Origin: Candidatus Sulfotelmatobacter sp.
GTDB taxonomy: Bacteria > Acidobacteriota > Terriglobia > Terriglobales > Acidobacteriaceae
Assembly (NCBI GenBank): GCA_030049565.1
Contig: JASIKQ010000667.1
Coordinates: 1 to 6,729, forward strand
Direction: 5' to 3'
Length of the DNA: 6,729 bases
Shown: one piece after another, positions 5,205 to 6,729 of the stretch
How the letters are laid out: every line of letters begins with the position of its first letter
Position numbering within the stretch: the stretch's first letter is position 1
Position numbers and translations under genes: made by a program
Notes under the pieces: model-generated
The model's database searches: none
Told to the model about the DNA's origin: nothing
The model's input: the letters and a program-made list of their open reading frames with translations, nothing else

Positions 5205-5723
5205 ATGGAAAATCTTCTCCCACTCTTCATTGCGATCACCGCCGCCGCCGTGGTTTTGCAGGCGTGCATTCTGGTGGCACTTTACCTCATGATGCGCAAG
5301 AGAAGCGCCCACATGCTGGGCATCGCGGATGAGGTTAAGACCAAGGTTCTTCCCGCTCTCGACACGGCGCAATCGATGCTTACCGAGCTTCGCCCGAAGT
5401 TGACGATTATCGTCGATGATTTGTCGGCCACGACAAAAGAAGTGCGCGCGCAAGTCGAACGTGTCGATGCCACGGTGAATGATCTGGTTGACCGCTCACG
5501 GCTGCAAATCATTCGCGCCGACGAATTGCTCACGCGCACGCTGGACCGTGTGGAGGAAACCTCCGAGGTGGTACACAAGACCGTGGTTTCTCCGGTACGC
5601 CAGTTCTCCGGGCTGATTCAAGGCGTGACCGCCGGGATTGAATTTTTGTTTTCCCGCCGCGGCCAAAGAAACGGCGGCCGCCGTGACCGCCGCGCCGTGC
5701 CCCAGGATGAGATGTTTATTTGA
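5205..5723 (+). CDS. Single-pass membrane protein with long helical tail (DUF948-like layout), function unknown
   Basis: A 172-residue protein with one N-terminal membrane helix (about residues 6-29, PLFIAITAAAVVLQACILVALYLM), then a basic stop signal MRKR. A long helical stretch (about 35-130) has regular heptad-like hydrophobics: ADEVKTKVLPALDTAQSMLTE, DDLSATTKEVRAQVERVDATV, then ADELLTRTLDRVEETSEVV. The layout resembles DUF948-type proteins, which often neighbour YtxH genes; I infer a shared envelope role. Near the C-terminus, PVRQFSGLIQGVTAGIEFLF is amphipathic or hydrophobic, followed by an Arg/Gly-rich tail RRGQRNGGRRDRRA that could touch nucleic acid or acidic lipid. The DNA for this tail contains a 14-bp perfect palindrome (5671-5684), probably from codon composition. 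Only a weak GGA precedes the ATG. Confidence 0.75.
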   Translation: MENLLPLFIAITAAAVVLQACILVALYLMMRKRSAHMLGIADEVKTKVLPALDTAQSMLTELRPKLTIIVDDLSATTKEVRAQVERVDATVNDLVDRSRLQIIRADELLTRTLDRVEETSEVVHKTVVSPVRQFSGLIQGVTAGIEFLFSRRGQRNGGRRDRRAVPQDEMFI

Positions 5724-5743
5724 TATTTGCTGAATTTTTGATG

Positions 5744-5771
5744 GCTGATTTCTGATTGCTGATTTCTGATT
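5744..5771. repeat. Perfect 14-bp tandem repeat (gctgatttctgatt x2) with inverted partner downstream
   Basis: Two identical 14-mers lie at 5744-5757 and 5758-5771. Part of them, ATTGCTGATT (5755-5764), is the exact reverse complement of AATCAGCAAT at 5806-5815, allowing a 10-bp stem with a 41-nt loop. The A/T-rich 'aatcagaaatcagc' type is one I recall as a dispersed low-complexity repeat in acidobacterial intergenic DNA. It may act as a weak terminator for the upstream gene or be inert. Confidence 0.7.
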
Positions 5772-5826
5772 GAAAGCAGCGTTCTTTGTTGTGAGTCCAA
5801 TCAACAATCAGCAATTTCTTCTTTTT

Positions 5827-6225
5827 ATGCGTTACCTGGTTCGTGCTCGCGTGAAACCCGGCCGGCAGCAAGATTTGCTCCACGCCATCGAAAACACAAC
5901 GCTAGGTCAAGGTTCAGTTGCGGAGGGCGAGTATCTCCGCAACATGAGCGAAGCGCGGCTCTGCGACGACAGCGTGCGCTGGGTGGAGATTTGCTATTGC
6001 CCGACTGCATTGCAAGAAGAACGCCCTTACTGGGAAGAGTATTTCGATCTCACCAAGGTGCAAGATGCTCACGACCGCCGCAAATGCCGCGACGAAAACG
6101 GCTCCGAGCCCTGGGCCTGCGACGGTTGCGACTGCACGGCGAAGCTTGAGCGGAAGTTACAAATGTCCGGAGAGGCTTTTCTGGATTCGCTACGTGCTAT
6201 CGGGCAATGTAACAAGCACGGCTGA
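5827..6225 (+). CDS. Conserved Cys-rich protein of unknown function
   Basis: With ATG 5827 the protein has 132 residues. It starts with a beta strand MRYLVRARVKPG like that of small ferredoxin-like alpha/beta (dimeric barrel) proteins. ENTTLGQGSVAEGEYLRNM and VRWVEICYCPTALQEERPYW follow, then a Cys-rich block, CRDENGSEPWACDGCDC (87-103). Cysteines lie at 46, 56, 58, 87, 98, 101, 103 and 128, with pairs C56-x-C58 and C98-x2-C101-x-C103, suggesting a bound metal or redox centre. I recall similar hypothetical proteins in cyanobacteria and other acidobacteria but no known function. The frame can be extended to TTG 5770, but that stretch lies in repeat DNA and is not protein-like. No Shine-Dalgarno precedes ATG 5827. 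The FUSC-type gene follows 15 bp downstream, so the two may be co-transcribed. Confidence 0.82.
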   Translation: MRYLVRARVKPGRQQDLLHAIENTTLGQGSVAEGEYLRNMSEARLCDDSVRWVEICYCPTALQEERPYWEEYFDLTKVQDAHDRRKCRDENGSEPWACDGCDCTAKLERKLQMSGEAFLDSLRAIGQCNKHG

Positions 6226-6240
6226 CGTGGCCCGCAGACG

Positions 6241-6717
6241 ATGACAAAGATCGGAAATCTGTCATCTACAAGCATTCTGAGGGCGGCCCGCACTAGCACG
6301 GCAGCAGTAGTGTCTCTGCTCCTTGCTCGCGTGTTGAAGCTTCCTGAGTTTTACTGGGCGCCGATCTCCGCCATTGTGATCATCGAGTCCACGATCAATC
6401 CGAGGACCCTGGCCTGGCAGCGCTTTGCGGGAACAGCTTTAGGCGCGGCAATGGGTGCGCTCATCGGTACATTCTTCTCAGCGAGCCCATGGGTTTATGC
6501 GGCCACAGTTTTTTCATGTGGGGTAGCCTGCGCGATTCTTCGCATTCACGGCGCCTATCGATTTGCGGCAATTACGGTAAGCATCGTTCTCCTGGTCGCA
6601 CATCAGCGCCCGGCGTGGATCGTAGCCTCACATCGCTTTATGGAAGTTTCATTGGGGATCGCGGTCGCACTTGTGCTGGCCCTGCTTTGGCCAATTCGCG
6701 CGGTCGCCTCCACCTAG
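6241..6717 (+). CDS. Short FUSC/aromatic-acid-exporter-type membrane protein
   Basis: A 158-residue, very hydrophobic protein with four to five membrane helices: about 18-34 (TSTAAVVSLLLARVL), 38-52 (YWAPISAIVIIES), 61-80 (FAGTALGAAMGALIGTFF), 84-98 (VYAATVFSCGVACAI), 105-119 (YRFAAITVSIVLLVA) and 133-152 (FMEVSLGIAVALVLALLWP). The order R-x-S/T-A-A-V, then YWAPISAIVIIE, then R-x-x-GT-x-x-G is the membrane half of FUSC/ArAE-type proteins (fusaric acid resistance, aromatic acid exporters). Full-length members have a second membrane half or a cytoplasmic domain; this one stops after one half at TAG 6715-6717, so it may act as an oligomer. Substrate unknown. No strong Shine-Dalgarno precedes ATG 6241; the previous gene ends 15 bp upstream. 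Confidence 0.8.
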   Translation: MTKIGNLSSTSILRAARTSTAAVVSLLLARVLKLPEFYWAPISAIVIIESTINPRTLAWQRFAGTALGAAMGALIGTFFSASPWVYAATVFSCGVACAILRIHGAYRFAAITVSIVLLVAHQRPAWIVASHRFMEVSLGIAVALVLALLWPIRAVAST

Positions 6718-6729
6718 AACAACGGAGAG

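Noticed and set aside
4848..5453. Long minus-strand frame of ~200 codons opposite the YtxH gene
   Set aside because: It covers two well-supported plus-strand genes and shows no recognisable domain.
5671..5684. 14-bp perfect palindrome acggcggccgccgt
   Set aside because: It lies in the Arg/Gly-codon-rich 3' end of a gene and is easily explained by codon composition; no T-run follows to make a terminator.
1..6729. CRISPR array or new defence system
   Set aside because: No series of spaced repeats and no nuclease, helicase or toxin-antitoxin pair is visible; the repeats present are simple pairs or tandem duplicates.

Overview
The window reads as a chromosomal segment of a moderately GC-rich Gram-negative bacterium, most likely an acidobacterium (Acidobacteriota, Terriglobia/Koribacter-like). 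This placement is inference from memory. It rests on a lone TonB-type protein, two intergenic repeats of the 'TGTCATCCTGAG / TGTCATTCCG' kind and an A/T-rich 'gctgatttctgatt' repeat (both types I associate with acidobacterial genomes), the start of a response-regulator/thioredoxin-reductase fusion gene, and several genes lacking a Shine-Dalgarno but with a -10 box directly before the start codon.

Left part (1-1263) is a scarred accessory zone. It begins with the N-terminus of a secreted protein on the minus strand (GTG start at 158, running off the window). Next comes a response-regulator domain cut off near residue 61 at about position 604. It abuts, on the opposite strand, a frameshifted remnant of an IS91-type transposase zinc-binding domain (853 down to about 600). 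About 330 bp of apparently non-coding sequence with a perfect 10-bp tandem repeat follows. It ends at the 3' CCA of an intact minus-strand tRNA-Ala(CGC). The arrangement suggests decay of a mobile element next to a tRNA gene, with loss of the rest of the fusion gene.

The central part (1400-4558) holds housekeeping genes: a TonB-like energy transducer, ribA (GTP cyclohydrolase II, first step of riboflavin synthesis), a convergent Rossmann/DUF2520 oxidoreductase-like gene, and a divergent Nudix hydrolase of the ADP-ribose pyrophosphatase type. ribA, the DUF2520 gene and the Nudix gene each have a TATNNT box 6-7 nt before the start codon and no ribosome binding site, so all three probably give leaderless mRNAs. 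The convergent gap after ribA holds a repeat with a hairpin. The gap after the Nudix gene holds a 144-bp element bounded by perfect 17-bp inverted repeats.

The right part (4845-6717) is a run of four plus-strand genes: a YtxH-family membrane protein, a single-pass membrane protein with a long helical tail, a Cys-rich conserved protein of unknown function, and a short FUSC-type membrane protein. The first two look like an envelope/stress pair behind a recognisable sigma-70-type promoter. The last two are only 15 bp apart. I see no obviously new defence or biosynthetic system. The most interesting signals are the leaderless start pattern, the mobile-element scar beside the tRNA, and the inverted-repeat element.
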